Below are positions 1-7,766 of a stretch of DNA of 64,000 nt, piece by piece (the stretch's first letter is position 1; each line of letters opens with the position of its first letter). The translations under genes were made by a program, and so were the position numbers. Source of the stretch: JBBBNV01 sp037137075 (lineage in GTDB: Bacteria; Bacillota; Bacilli; Paenibacillales; NBRC-103111); the NCBI RefSeq assembly GCF_037137075.1, contig NZ_JBBBNV010000018.1, positions 1 to 64,000 on the forward strand, written 5' to 3'. Below the pieces are notes generated by a model. It was not told where the DNA came from. It saw only the letters and a list, made by a program, of their open reading frames with translations, and did no database searches.

Positions 1-46
1 CAAGCCTTTCAAATGGGCATACAAGGGTAAAGCCCTGAGCGTTTAA
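1..46 (+). mobile_element. possible C-terminal end of an IS630-type transposase (partial)
   Basis: The first 46 bases hold an open frame entering from the left edge that ends in TAA at 44-46 and reads KPFKWAYKGKALSV. A Lys-Pro-Phe-x-Trp-x-Tyr-x-Gly-Lys ending resembles the C-terminus of many IS630/DDE transposases, recalled from family knowledge and not searched. No terminal inverted repeat can be tested because the left part lies outside the window. A perfect 10-bp palindrome, CGTTTAAACG, overlaps the stop. It could equally be the tail of an unrelated gene. Confidence 0.3.
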
Positions 47-108
47 ACGTTGGCCTATTTGCGGAATATAGCACTAGTTACAAGGCGGTTTGTATTCGGG
101 TGGGATCG

Positions 109-621
109 CTATCCCTCCGTCGGTTCGGAAGGTCCGGTCAAATCAAGCTGGTAAAATGTCAAATCGAGCCATTTTCCAAATTTATAGCCTGCCCTTCGTA
201 TCGTACCGGAGCAGGTAAAATCCAGCTTCTGATGTAATGCGATACTTTCATGGTTCGAGGCGTCAATCCCGGCAATTAGCGTGGCATATCCGTTCTTTTC
301 AGCGAGGCTTATGATCTCGAGCATGAGCAGCTTCCCAGCTCCCCGTCCGCGATAATCCTTGTGCACGTAGACAGAGTGCTCCACGGTATATTTATATGCG
401 GGCCATGCCCGGAACGGGCCGTAAGTGGCGAATCCCATTACATGCCCCGCCTCCTCTATAACCAGAATGGGATAACCGTTTTCCTGTTTGTCACGAAACC
501 AGTGCAGCCGGTTTTCTAGTGTTTGCGGCTCGTAGGTGTAGACGGCGGTTGAATGTATGATAGCCTCATTGTAAATCTCCAGAATTTCAGGCAAATCCGA
601 TTCTTCAGCTTGTCGCAGCAT
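109..621 (-). CDS. GNAT N-acetyltransferase, phosphinothricin acetyltransferase (PAT/Bar) type
   Basis: This is a 170-residue protein, the usual size for the PAT/YwnH branch of the GNAT superfamily. These enzymes transfer an acetyl group from acetyl-CoA to a small amine in the cytoplasm. The N-terminal LRQAEESDLPEILEIYNEA block and the acetyl-CoA loop KDYRGRGAGKLL (about residues 88-99) are typical, as is the later NHESIALHQKLDF helix that packs on the cofactor. The ATG start sits 9 nt after a clean GGAGGT. It is a single-gene unit on the minus strand. The true substrate cannot be told from sequence; methionine sulfoximine-like compounds or other small amines are common in the family. Confidence 0.85.
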   Translation of the reverse strand: MLRQAEESDLPEILEIYNEAIIHSTAVYTYEPQTLENRLHWFRDKQENGYPILVIEEAGHVMGFATYGPFRAWPAYKYTVEHSVYVHKDYRGRGAGKLLMLEIISLAEKNGYATLIAGIDASNHESIALHQKLDFTCSGTIRRAGYKFGKWLDLTFYQLDLTGPSEPTEG

Positions 622-919
622 AGGTGGCGACCTCCTTCGGTTTATCCGGTACGACGACTTCCTGGCAGTATCACTAAGTATAAGTCTACCATCATCCGGA
701 TTGAAGTGCTGAGGTGAAATTGTGCCAAAAGGTCATTGGATTTCGTCCATTTATCCGCACGGCGCATATAATCCGCTGAATCCCGTATGTATAGATTAGA
801 TGGGGCATTCTTCATCGAATATTGAGATGGAACACTTTTTTTGACGGCAAGAGGGACGTTTTCGATTAGCATTACCGGGGATAGATTCATCATGAGATAT
901 ACGCAAAGGGGGGATTCAA

Positions 920-1573
920 ATGGATGCGGCAAACGGCTGGCCAGGCGCTGTTTCCGAAGCTTGGCTGACGTTCAGAGCGCTGGTTGAGGCGATCGTGCCG
1001 GGTATGCCGCCGGGCGCCGGGGGACCTGGAGCGGAGTACTGGGCCGGTGCGGCAGATTTGGGGATTCATGAATATTTAATATGGGAACTGGACCACAGTC
1101 TGGCGCTGGCCTGCTGCCTCGGCTTGGCGAATATTCCACTCGCTGCGCCAACCGCCACAATGCTTAATGAAGGGGCTGCCCAGTATATTGCGGCCGGCAA
1201 GGCGCTAATCCCCCCTTGCTATACTAGCAGTGGCGGCTGGCCGTTTGCCAGCCTATCGCCTTGCGACCGGATTCGGGTGCTGGCGATGCTGGAGCAGCTG
1301 GATATGGATATAGGGCCTTTTCCCCTTCCGTACCGGCACGATGGCGGGCTGATACGATTTATGGCGGATTATTTGAATTGGGCGACCATGTTCGGCTTTT
1401 ATTCAGAATGGTCTGCGTACGGAACAACCCGTCTGAGAACGCCGACAGAACGGGTGCTGGAGTGCTTTCCCACCGGCTGGCGTCAGGCTGGCTACCCCGG
1501 GGTAGCCAAGGGTTACCGGGCCTTGCGCGGCTTCTTGCTGACGATTCAACGGGAAGGGGGGGGAAGCTTCTGA
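920..1573 (+). CDS. small partner subunit of a GMC oxidoreductase (gluconate 2-dehydrogenase subunit 3-like)
   Basis: This 217-residue protein has no signal peptide and lies directly upstream of a GMC flavoprotein, with the stop and start codons overlapping (TGATG). The size, the helical Ala/Leu-rich character and the gene arrangement fit the small-subunit family that accompanies FAD-dependent GMC dehydrogenases in Paenibacillus. No catalytic motif is visible. The ATG follows AAGGGGGG at a good distance. The function as an assembly or structural partner rests on context; the sequence alone is weakly diagnostic. The roughly 300 bp upstream (622-919) hold no convincing gene. Confidence 0.5.
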   Translation: MDAANGWPGAVSEAWLTFRALVEAIVPGMPPGAGGPGAEYWAGAADLGIHEYLIWELDHSLALACCLGLANIPLAAPTATMLNEGAAQYIAAGKALIPPCYTSSGGWPFASLSPCDRIRVLAMLEQLDMDIGPFPLPYRHDGGLIRFMADYLNWATMFGFYSEWSAYGTTRLRTPTERVLECFPTGWRQAGYPGVAKGYRALRGFLLTIQREGGGSF

Positions 1574-3279
1574 TGCTTGATGCAGATGTCATTGTGATTG
1601 GATCGGGCGGAGGCGGCGCAGTGGCGGCCAAGGAGCTTGGTGAGCTGGGTCTGAGCGTGCTGGTGCTGGAGGCGGGGCCGTGGTATGGAAACAGCAAATG
1701 GCCGGACCCTAACCGGGAGAGGGGAGGCCAGTGGAGCTCCAGTCATGCCGATTTGGACGTAGGGATTTACAAAAAAATATACAACGCCTATGAGAACAAT
1801 ATGAATGATAAGGTTTCGGGTGTAATCCGGTTCGGTCCGGCGGATCGGCACCGGGATCCCTGGTACCGGATCATGCGGCAGAAAGGGGCGATTTGGCAGG
1901 CATCCGGGGTTGGCGGGACTACGCAGCATTACTGGACCCAATCACCGCGTGCCTTTCCTGCGGCGATTGACGATGTTTGGCCGATTAGCTACCGGGAGCT
2001 GATTCCATATTATGAACAGGTGGAAGCTACACTGCCTGTGCAATTTTCGCCGACGACGCCCAAGGAGGAGCTATTTTACTATGGGGCCCGCAAAGCTGGC
2101 TGGACACTCAATCCGACGCTGAATGTTGTCACGCCGGGATATAGGCCGAACCCCAATGCAATACTGCCGCCAAATCCGCATCTGATGGACCCGGCGTACT
2201 CTATGGATCAATTCGATCATATGGAAGGGTGTACCCTCAAGGGACAATGTATGAACGGCTGTACGGCGGGTCCGTCTATGGATAAAATTGCCAAGCGAAG
2301 CACGCTGGTCAGTTATATTCCGCTGGCGCTCCAAACAGGCCGGGTGGCGATCCGGCCCAATTCATTTGCGGTCCAAATCTTGACAGAAAGTGACCCGAAA
2401 GGGGGGCTGCGCGCCTCCGGCGTGCAGTTCCGTGACACCTGGACAGGCGAAATCGGCGAGCTGACCGCCAGAACAGTCGTTATGGCTGCTGGCTGTATCG
2501 AATCGCCCCGGCTTTGGTTCAACTCCGGTCTGCCCCATAATGCCTGGGTAGGGAGGGGGCTGACCAATCATTATTTTGACTGGGTGGGCGGCGTGTTTGA
2601 TGAGAAAGACCTGATGTCGATTCTGGGTGTTCCGTCCGTGTACCCCTATGTCGGCCATACCTCCGGTGCGAGGGTGGATATTCCCGGTACCGGAATATTT
2701 CAGGTTTCTTGTCTTAGCCCCGGAATTATGGCGAATCTGACCTACGGATTTAGTGAGGCGGGCTATGATATGCTCAATCCGCCGGAGCCCGGAGAGCCGT
2801 GGGATATTCGGGGCCGGGTTGTCGGTCCGAAGCTCAAGGAGCTGATGGCGAATTACAGCCGTACGATGACGATGCTGCTGCTCACGGATGACGATACCCT
2901 ATACAGCAACCGGGTAGAGGTGGATCCGCTGTGGAGGGATGAGCATGGCCCCGTGCCTGTCATCCATTACACGCCGAACCGGAGAACGCTTCAGCGGCGG
3001 GATCAATTGGCCCGGTATGCATGTGAAACGCTGCGGCAGGCCGGTGCCCAAACCATCATCCGGTCGGATTCCCCGGCGGGCTGGATGCTCCATTTGGAAA
3101 GCACCATGCGGATGGGCTTTGTCGTGGATACTCATTGCGAGGCGTACCAGGTCAAGCGGCTGTTTATCGCCGACAACAGTGTGCATTTTAACGGCATCGG
3201 GGGGCCGAATCCGACACTGACCACACAGGCGCTGGCTACTCGTATGGCTCGAAAGCTGGCGGAGGCTTATTTCAGTTGA
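1573..3279 (+). CDS. GMC family FAD-dependent oxidoreductase
   Basis: A 568-residue flavoenzyme starting at the ATG that overlaps the upstream stop codon. The N-terminus carries the dinucleotide-binding fold DVIVIGSGGGGAVAAKEL (about residues 4-21) with the following acidic LVLEAG. The C-terminal half has HLESTMRMG near residue 507 and NPTLTTQALA near 546, the conserved GMC active-site segments. The family oxidises alcohol groups of sugars, polyols or choline-like substrates using FAD. The coupling to a small subunit suggests a dehydrogenase passing electrons onward instead of an oxygen-consuming oxidase. No Tat or Sec signal is seen, so it is probably cytoplasmic. The substrate is unknown. 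Confidence 0.85.
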   Translation: MLDADVIVIGSGGGGAVAAKELGELGLSVLVLEAGPWYGNSKWPDPNRERGGQWSSSHADLDVGIYKKIYNAYENNMNDKVSGVIRFGPADRHRDPWYRIMRQKGAIWQASGVGGTTQHYWTQSPRAFPAAIDDVWPISYRELIPYYEQVEATLPVQFSPTTPKEELFYYGARKAGWTLNPTLNVVTPGYRPNPNAILPPNPHLMDPAYSMDQFDHMEGCTLKGQCMNGCTAGPSMDKIAKRSTLVSYIPLALQTGRVAIRPNSFAVQILTESDPKGGLRASGVQFRDTWTGEIGELTARTVVMAAGCIESPRLWFNSGLPHNAWVGRGLTNHYFDWVGGVFDEKDLMSILGVPSVYPYVGHTSGARVDIPGTGIFQVSCLSPGIMANLTYGFSEAGYDMLNPPEPGEPWDIRGRVVGPKLKELMANYSRTMTMLLLTDDDTLYSNRVEVDPLWRDEHGPVPVIHYTPNRRTLQRRDQLARYACETLRQAGAQTIIRSDSPAGWMLHLESTMRMGFVVDTHCEAYQVKRLFIADNSVHFNGIGGPNPTLTTQALATRMARKLAEAYFS

Positions 3280-3290
3280 GCGACAGAGGA

Positions 3291-3339
3291 CTGCGCTGCG
3301 CGCAGCTCCCCGCAAGCGGTGCTTCACTGTATGTCGGCG
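3291..3339 (+). repeat. decayed copy of the ~62-bp interspersed element
   Basis: Eleven bases after the GMC stop codon the sequence reads GCGCGCAGCTCCCCGC, then GCGGTGCTTCACTGTATG, then TCGGCG. This follows the consensus of the element at 10154, 41669, 47862 and 56127 but lacks the terminal GGTCGGTCGACCAC. It is in the same orientation as the upstream gene. Confidence 0.55.
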
Positions 3340-3390
3340 CTTGTGTCGCTTGCCCGCTGTGATGATGATCGGGCAAGCGTTCTTGATATA

Positions 3391-3424
3391 GAACGTCCCC
3401 TGAGCATAGCTTCAGGGGACGTTC
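3391..3424. terminator. 13-bp perfect hairpin between convergent genes
   Basis: GAACGTCCCCTGA (3391-3403) pairs perfectly with TCAGGGGACGTTC (3412-3424) around an 8-nt loop. It lies between the GMC gene and the convergent AraC gene. Neither flank has a strong T-run, so it is a likely but non-canonical bidirectional terminator. Confidence 0.55.
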
Positions 3425-3563
3425 TGCTGAGGTCATTCAACCTGCTTCTTCCAATACTCCCATGCCGTTAGATAGCCCGGCAAATCATGCGGGTGATGCT
3501 GAAGGCAAGTTCCGATTCGGCAGTACAGCTGTATCAGCCGTTATACCGAAAATTCCCGGCTGC

Positions 3564-4361
3564 TTATCTGCGGCCGTATTCCTCCGGTGTTTTGCCAATG
3601 ACGGTTTTGAAGTCCCGGATAAAATGCGATTGGTCATAATAGCCCAAATCGGCGGAGAGGCCGGGGCCCGCATGAACGCGATCCAGATCGAGCGCTTCCG
3701 CGGCATTCTGCAGCCGGTACAGCTGAATGACCCATTTGGGGCTGACTCCGACATACTGGTTGAACAGCCGCTGCAGCCGCCGGATATTCAGGCTGAATTG
3801 CTGGCAGATGTGCTCCACTCTCGTAATATGACGGTCTTCCTGTATCCGATCGATCATGGTATTGATGTACTGAACGGTTTCATCCGGCTCCGGCAGCTTG
3901 CTCTGAAGCAGGGCTTCGGCGAGGGCGATCATGGCGTCCGGTGATGGTGCGGATCTGATTTGCTGCGCCTCAGCTTCGGCTCCGGGGCCGAATATATCCG
4001 AAAGCGCCAGCGATTGATCTGTAAGTCTGGAGAGCGGTGACTGGAGAAACGGATAAAATCCGCCGGGGCGGAATTTGACGCCGAAGGCGTGTCCTGTTCC
4101 CTCAAGAATCTTTGTATATTTGCTGCTGGCGGCGCCGTAAATGCCGCTTCGTTGAGCCTCAATGACCAGATTTACGCACGGGTTCGGGACAACGTCTTGG
4201 GCGTGGGGCTCTTCCCCGGATAAATCCCAGCTGACGATCCAATAATGCTTAACGAACGGGCTCAGCTGTGCGGAGGGCGCATATCGGGACAGATGGAATT
4301 TTTCCCCGGCTTCGTGGAGTTGAAGGATACCCATACTGGGCGTGGGAACAGTTGGTTTCAT
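3564..4361 (-). CDS. AraC family transcriptional regulator with DUF6597-like N-terminal domain
   Basis: This 265-residue regulator has an N-terminal ligand or partner domain (about residues 20-140, with FGVKFRPGGFYPFL and FVKHYWIVSWDL, as in many Paenibacillus AraC proteins) and a C-terminal double helix-turn-helix (about 165-262, including IRRLQRLFNQYVGVSPKW and ADLGYYDQSHFIRDFK). The chosen ATG at 4361 is preceded by AGGAG at 8 nt; a GTG three codons earlier is less well placed. It is divergent from the SRPBCC gene at 4484 and probably controls it. The effector is unknown. Confidence 0.85.
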   Translation of the reverse strand: MKPTVPTPSMGILQLHEAGEKFHLSRYAPSAQLSPFVKHYWIVSWDLSGEEPHAQDVVPNPCVNLVIEAQRSGIYGAASSKYTKILEGTGHAFGVKFRPGGFYPFLQSPLSRLTDQSLALSDIFGPGAEAEAQQIRSAPSPDAMIALAEALLQSKLPEPDETVQYINTMIDRIQEDRHITRVEHICQQFSLNIRRLQRLFNQYVGVSPKWVIQLYRLQNAAEALDLDRVHAGPGLSADLGYYDQSHFIRDFKTVIGKTPEEYGRR

Positions 4362-4483
4362 GGTTGTCACTCCTGTCTGCAGGTGTCGTGTTTTTACAAT
4401 ACGTCTATCGCTTCCCGGTTTATACTGAATGACAGCAGCGGCTGATCCGGTAAATCGACGAATCTATAAGGAGAGAGAAAATC

Positions 4484-4933
4484 ATGAGTCTGAACTATGA
4501 ATTCTATATCGGCGCAGAGCCGGAGCAAGTGTGGGCCGCCCTTGTTTCACCGGAGGGCACCCGTCAAACCTTCTTCGGATGTGTTATCCGTTCGACCTTC
4601 CGGGAAGGGGACGCGTTTGAATATATAGGCCCCGGCAAGGATGGGGAGGCAACGGTTCATGTTTACGGAACCATTCTGGCCTGCGTGCCGAACCAGATGT
4701 TAAGCTATATCGAGCATCCGGGACCTTCGTATTATGCAAACCACGCGGAGCTGGAATCAAGAGTGACCTTCACACTGGAGCAGACTGGAGGCTGCACCAA
4801 GCTGAAGCTGGTGAATGATCGCTTTTCGGACAACCATCCTTCGTACGGCAATGCAGAGAAGCATTGGTGGATGATTTTGAGCCATATCAAAACTTGGGTG
4901 GAAACGGGCAAATCACTGGATTTCGGCTGGTGA
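4484..4933 (+). CDS. SRPBCC (START/Bet v1-like, AHSA1 type) domain protein
   Basis: A 149-residue single-domain protein. The N-terminal YEFYIGAEPEQVWAALVSPEGTRQ and the C-terminal WWMILSHIKTWVETG helix mark the AHSA1/SRPBCC fold, a hydrophobic ligand-binding cavity. A clear AAGGAGAG precedes the ATG. Divergent placement from the AraC regulator at 4361 suggests the pair forms a small regulatory unit. The ligand and cellular role are not evident; these proteins are often linked to stress response or small-molecule sensing. Confidence 0.8.
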   Translation: MSLNYEFYIGAEPEQVWAALVSPEGTRQTFFGCVIRSTFREGDAFEYIGPGKDGEATVHVYGTILACVPNQMLSYIEHPGPSYYANHAELESRVTFTLEQTGGCTKLKLVNDRFSDNHPSYGNAEKHWWMILSHIKTWVETGKSLDFGW

Positions 4934-5055
4934 GCCCCAGCCCCATACAGTGAGTGATCCTAGCGTAATGCAGGACGTTGTAGAAATCAGCGTATCGTTT
5001 ATTGATCCGGCCGGGCGGCCCTGCGGGAGACGATAGGCTATCGTATCAGGTTTCG

Positions 5056-5081
5056 GGCAGCTTAGGGGGCTGCCTTTTTTT
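5056..5081 (+). terminator. intrinsic terminator, overlapping the end of a convergent gene
   Basis: GGCAGC (5056-5061) pairs with GCTGCC (5069-5074), followed by seven T residues. It terminates the SRPBCC transcript. The same bases encode the last codons and stop of the minus-strand lipoprotein gene, whose TAA lies in the loop. Confidence 0.8.
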
Positions 5082-5775
5082 GTGTTTGGATGAGGGTATC
5101 CAGCGTTTCAGTGACGAACGCTCCCGGAGTGATAGCGCGGTGCCCGGGCCAGTAACTGATGCGGAAGGAGGAGCCGTCCTGCAGATGAACGCGCAAAAAA
5201 TAGTTGTCCCTGTTCAGGTCGCCGGTCTGCTTATACATGGCACCGAAGCCGATGTAGGGGAGCTTGAGGAATTCCTCCTCAAACCGGCGGACGGCCTCCG
5301 GAGAGAAGCCGGACAGGGGGGCGCCATCGTCCGTGCCTTCAAAGCGGATCCCGGTGATTTTCCCCTGAATATCCATGAGGTCAGAGAGAACCTTGGCCTT
5401 CGAATGGTTTGCCGACTCATACAGCTCGCCATTGGCCAGAAGCCGGAATTCCGGGTTGTAGCCTTCTACCGCATAGATCACCGTTCCTTCCGGGAGCAGG
5501 GCAGCATCGCCATTTTGCAGCTCATAATCGGAGCAGGCATGACCGGAAAGCATATAACCGACTTCACCGGCCTGTCCGGAAGGCTTCAGCGAAGCCAGGT
5601 CACTCTCGTGAAAATTGCGCGTATATCGGATGTCATTGATCTTCAGGGCATCAACGTATTCTATTGTGGCATACGGGGGACAGGCTTTGGAGCCTGTAAC
5701 CCAGGACGGGGCCTGCATATGGGAGCCGCAGGAGATCAGCAGCATCAGACCGCACAGCAAAATAACAGGTTTCAA
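5062..5775 (-). CDS. conserved hypothetical lipoprotein
   Basis: A 237-residue protein with a short signal peptide and the lipobox LLISC (Cys16), so it should be lipid-anchored on the outer face of the membrane. The mature part has no domain I recognise. It contains a persistent helix-rich stretch (FSPEAVRRFEEEFLKLPY) and ends in KKAAP. The start is TTG at 5775, supported by AGGAGG at 9 nt. The gene stands alone and converges on the SRPBCC gene. Confidence 0.65.
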   Translation of the reverse strand: MKPVILLCGLMLLISCGSHMQAPSWVTGSKACPPYATIEYVDALKINDIRYTRNFHESDLASLKPSGQAGEVGYMLSGHACSDYELQNGDAALLPEGTVIYAVEGYNPEFRLLANGELYESANHSKAKVLSDLMDIQGKITGIRFEGTDDGAPLSGFSPEAVRRFEEEFLKLPYIGFGAMYKQTGDLNRDNYFLRVHLQDGSSFRISYWPGHRAITPGAFVTETLDTLIQTQKKAAP

Positions 5776-5889
5776 GCGGGATGTCCTCCTTCGTTATACA
5801 TAGCAGACGCAGCAAAACGGAGATTTGTTTCAATAATGAACCTTTTTTAAACCAAAACGCCAAAATTCGGGTGAAAATCGCTCAAATAT

Positions 5890-5918
5890 TTGTATCTCAT
5901 CTGGGAATGGTTTACAAT
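5890..5918 (+). promoter_or_regulatory. sigma-A type promoter for the 5981 acetyltransferase
   Basis: TTGTAT (5890-5895), a 17-bp spacer and TACAAT (5913-5918) match the SigA consensus well. A leader of about 55 nt follows before the GGGGAGG ribosome binding site of the gene at 5981. Confidence 0.55.
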
Positions 5919-5980
5919 ACGGAATGGTAGGCTAGGGACGGGAACACGCCCGAAAGCTAGGAATTGGGGAGGAATGCATA

Positions 5981-6655
5981 ATGATGAAATACCAACGGAT
6001 AACAAGTATACAGGACCCGTTGTTTGCAAGTATGCATCAGCTGATGCAGGAGGTATTTCCGCCGGAAGAGGTGCTGGCGTTCGATTTGTGGAAGGAGCCG
6101 CTGGAGGACCCGGACATCCGTGTGTTTGTTGCCGTCCATGAAGGCAAGGTGGTCGGGGCGACGGAATACCGTTACGTTCAGGATCTGAATGTTGCGATGA
6201 CGGACTTTACGATTATTGGGCAGCCGGAGCTGGGCATCGGCCGGTTTTTATTTGTGAAGCGGCAGGAGGATCTTATCGCTTTGGCGGAGGCCAACGGAAA
6301 AAATCTGTACGGCATGTTTGCGGAAATTTATAATCCGTACCGGCAAAAGGACCATGACTTTGGCGGTGTAAAGCCGATGGATCCTTATGTGCGCCGGGAG
6401 GTGCTGAGTCATCTGGGATATCAAAAGCTGGATTTCGATTATGTGCATCCTTCCTGGGAGAATGATGGTCAAGCTGTAACGGGACTGGACTTCTGCTTCA
6501 TGCCGATTGAAAAAAATGTGCATGAGGTGCCGGCGGACCTGGTGGCGAGATTTCTCCGCTGGTATTATTCCGTCCTGTCCAATAAGCCGCAGGAGTGGAA
6601 TGAGATGGTGGAGCGGCTGGAGAAAAAGCTGGCGATCCGGCTGCTCCCCATTTAA
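5981..6655 (+). CDS. GNAT family acetyltransferase-like protein
   Basis: A 224-residue protein with a GNAT-like core: an N-terminal helix and strand block (LFASMHQLMQEVFPPEE), a strand ending in KVVGATEYRYV, and a segment ELGIGRFLFVKR where the family has the acetyl-CoA loop. The loop lacks the full Q/RxxGxG/A signature, so cofactor use is less certain than for the gene at 109. It is flanked by its own promoter (5890) and terminator (6683), making it monocistronic. The substrate is unknown. Confidence 0.65.
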   Translation: MMKYQRITSIQDPLFASMHQLMQEVFPPEEVLAFDLWKEPLEDPDIRVFVAVHEGKVVGATEYRYVQDLNVAMTDFTIIGQPELGIGRFLFVKRQEDLIALAEANGKNLYGMFAEIYNPYRQKDHDFGGVKPMDPYVRREVLSHLGYQKLDFDYVHPSWENDGQAVTGLDFCFMPIEKNVHEVPADLVARFLRWYYSVLSNKPQEWNEMVERLEKKLAIRLLPI

Positions 6656-6682
6656 AGCGACTGTTATACCTAATACCTAAAC

Positions 6683-6714
6683 AAAACGATCTGCTCCCGG
6701 CGGATCGTTTTTTT
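6683..6714 (+). terminator. intrinsic terminator
   Basis: AAAACGATCTG (6683-6693) pairs with CGGATCGTTTT (6701-6711) and runs directly into seven T residues. It ends the acetyltransferase transcript. Confidence 0.85.
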
Positions 6715-6863
6715 ATGCTGGCTGGCTTGCCGTTCCTTTACACGCCGGGCATTTGGAATATCATTTTTCGGGAAATATATGCTGCTCCGGCCCCAGCCAT
6801 CTAGAAACCTGCTGTCCTGCTGTCAGCTCCCTGCGAGGTCTGCGAGTCTATATTCACGTTGTA

Positions 6864-7064
6864 TTACACCTCGCAGAAGCTCCGTTTTAGCAGGCGTTCG
6901 TCCAGCATATTTCCGGTTTGCTTATCAATGGTTTGCCGCCATAGCTCATTTTTCCGGAAAACACCATGGTCCGTCATAACAAAACGATGCTCTTTTTCGG
7001 TGATATGGTACGTCTGGCAGCCATCGGCGGGAAAATTCGGTTCCCCACATCCGTACAGACGGAT
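6864..7064 (-). pseudogene. possible 5'-truncated gene remnant
   Basis: The gap from 6715 to 7236 has no intact gene. On the minus strand a 66-codon open frame without an early start codon runs to TAA at 6864. It has protein-like composition (for example YHITEKEHRFVMTDHGVF and RQTIDKQTGNMLDERLLKR). The frame is closed upstream by TGA at 7065-7067, so it looks like the 3' remnant of a decayed gene. I do not recognise the family. Confidence 0.3.
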
Positions 7065-7075
7065 TCACCGGAAAA

Positions 7076-7225
7076 ATGGAACACAAGGAGGCGCAGCGAA
7101 ATATACTGTCAGAGCAAAAGCTGCAGGGTCTGGCGTATTCGTGCCCCGTCCCGATGCCGGATGAAGCGGAAGCTTCGCGTGGATTTACTGAGATACTACC
7201 GGGAACGAGGCTACAGCCCTGGTAA
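7076..7225 (+). CDS. possible 49-residue small protein
   Basis: An ATG-to-TAA frame encodes a hydrophilic peptide beginning MEHKEAQRNILSEQKLQG and ending LPGTRLQPW. Composition is reasonable for a protein, but no good ribosome binding site precedes it and no homologue comes to mind. It lies opposite a remnant region and could be chance. Confidence 0.2.
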   Translation: MEHKEAQRNILSEQKLQGLAYSCPVPMPDEAEASRGFTEILPGTRLQPW

Positions 7226-7236
7226 GCCGGAAAAAG

Positions 7237-7602
7237 CTACTCATGTCCCAGGTGCTGCAGCGTTTGAACAAGAATTTGTTCGATATGCTCGTCATCTACT
7301 GAGTAATAGACGGTTTTGCCTGCTTTGCGGCGTTTGACGATACGCAGGTTGCGCAAATAACGCAGCTGGTGGGAGATGGCGGATTGGCCCATGTCCAGCA
7401 GGACGGCCAAATCGTGCACACAGAGCTCTCCGGGCAGCAGGGCGTGAATCATTTTGATGCGGGTCGGGTCGCCTAACGCTTTGAACAAATCCGCAAGCGC
7501 TGCCGCGGAATGCCCGGGGAGCAGGCGCTCGGTGCGCTCGGTTTCGAGGGTGTTTGTTCCGCCGCACCCGTCTTCGCATGTATCGGAAATGATGGATTCC
7601 AT
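7237..7602 (-). CDS. ArsR/SmtB family metal-sensing repressor
   Basis: A 121-residue winged-helix repressor divergent from the metal ATPase at 7767, which it should control. Metal ligands of both known types are visible: an N-terminal CEDGC plus ELCVHDLA in alpha-3 (CadC-like site) and a C-terminal D-x-H-x10-H-x2-H pattern in the last helix (SmtB/CzrA alpha-5 zinc site). The DNA-reading helix is SAISHQLRYLRNL. The ATG at 7602 lies 9 nt from AAAGG; a GTG three codons earlier is less likely. Binding of Zn(II), Cd(II) or Pb(II) would release DNA and switch on the exporter. Confidence 0.88.
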   Translation of the reverse strand: MESIISDTCEDGCGGTNTLETERTERLLPGHSAAALADLFKALGDPTRIKMIHALLPGELCVHDLAVLLDMGQSAISHQLRYLRNLRIVKRRKAGKTVYYSVDDEHIEQILVQTLQHLGHE

Positions 7603-7656
7603 GGCAGTCACCTTTCAGGGTCGTTTTTCATTAGTATAACAAATTGTAAGTTGCTC

Positions 7657-7686
7657 TTGCGCGGGAAAACATAATAAGGGTACAAT
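7657..7686 (+). promoter_or_regulatory. promoter of the metal-exporting ATPase gene
   Basis: TTGCGC (7657-7662), an 18-bp spacer and TACAAT (7681-7686) form a usable SigA promoter. Its start point would fall immediately before the inverted repeat at 7698, as expected for metal-repressed promoters. Confidence 0.5.
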
Positions 7687-7697
7687 AAGATTAACAT

Positions 7698-7721
7698 ATG
7701 AATAATTACTCATATATTCAT
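7698..7721. promoter_or_regulatory. SmtB/ArsR-type operator
   Basis: ATGAATAA (7698-7705) and ATATTCAT (7714-7721) form an AT-rich imperfect inverted repeat between the divergent repressor and ATPase genes. This is the typical form of an ArsR/SmtB operator, containing TGAA and TTCA halves. Confidence 0.6.
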
Positions 7722-7766
7722 TTTGATGTAATGATTACGATTTGAAAGGCAAAGAGGTGAACGGCC

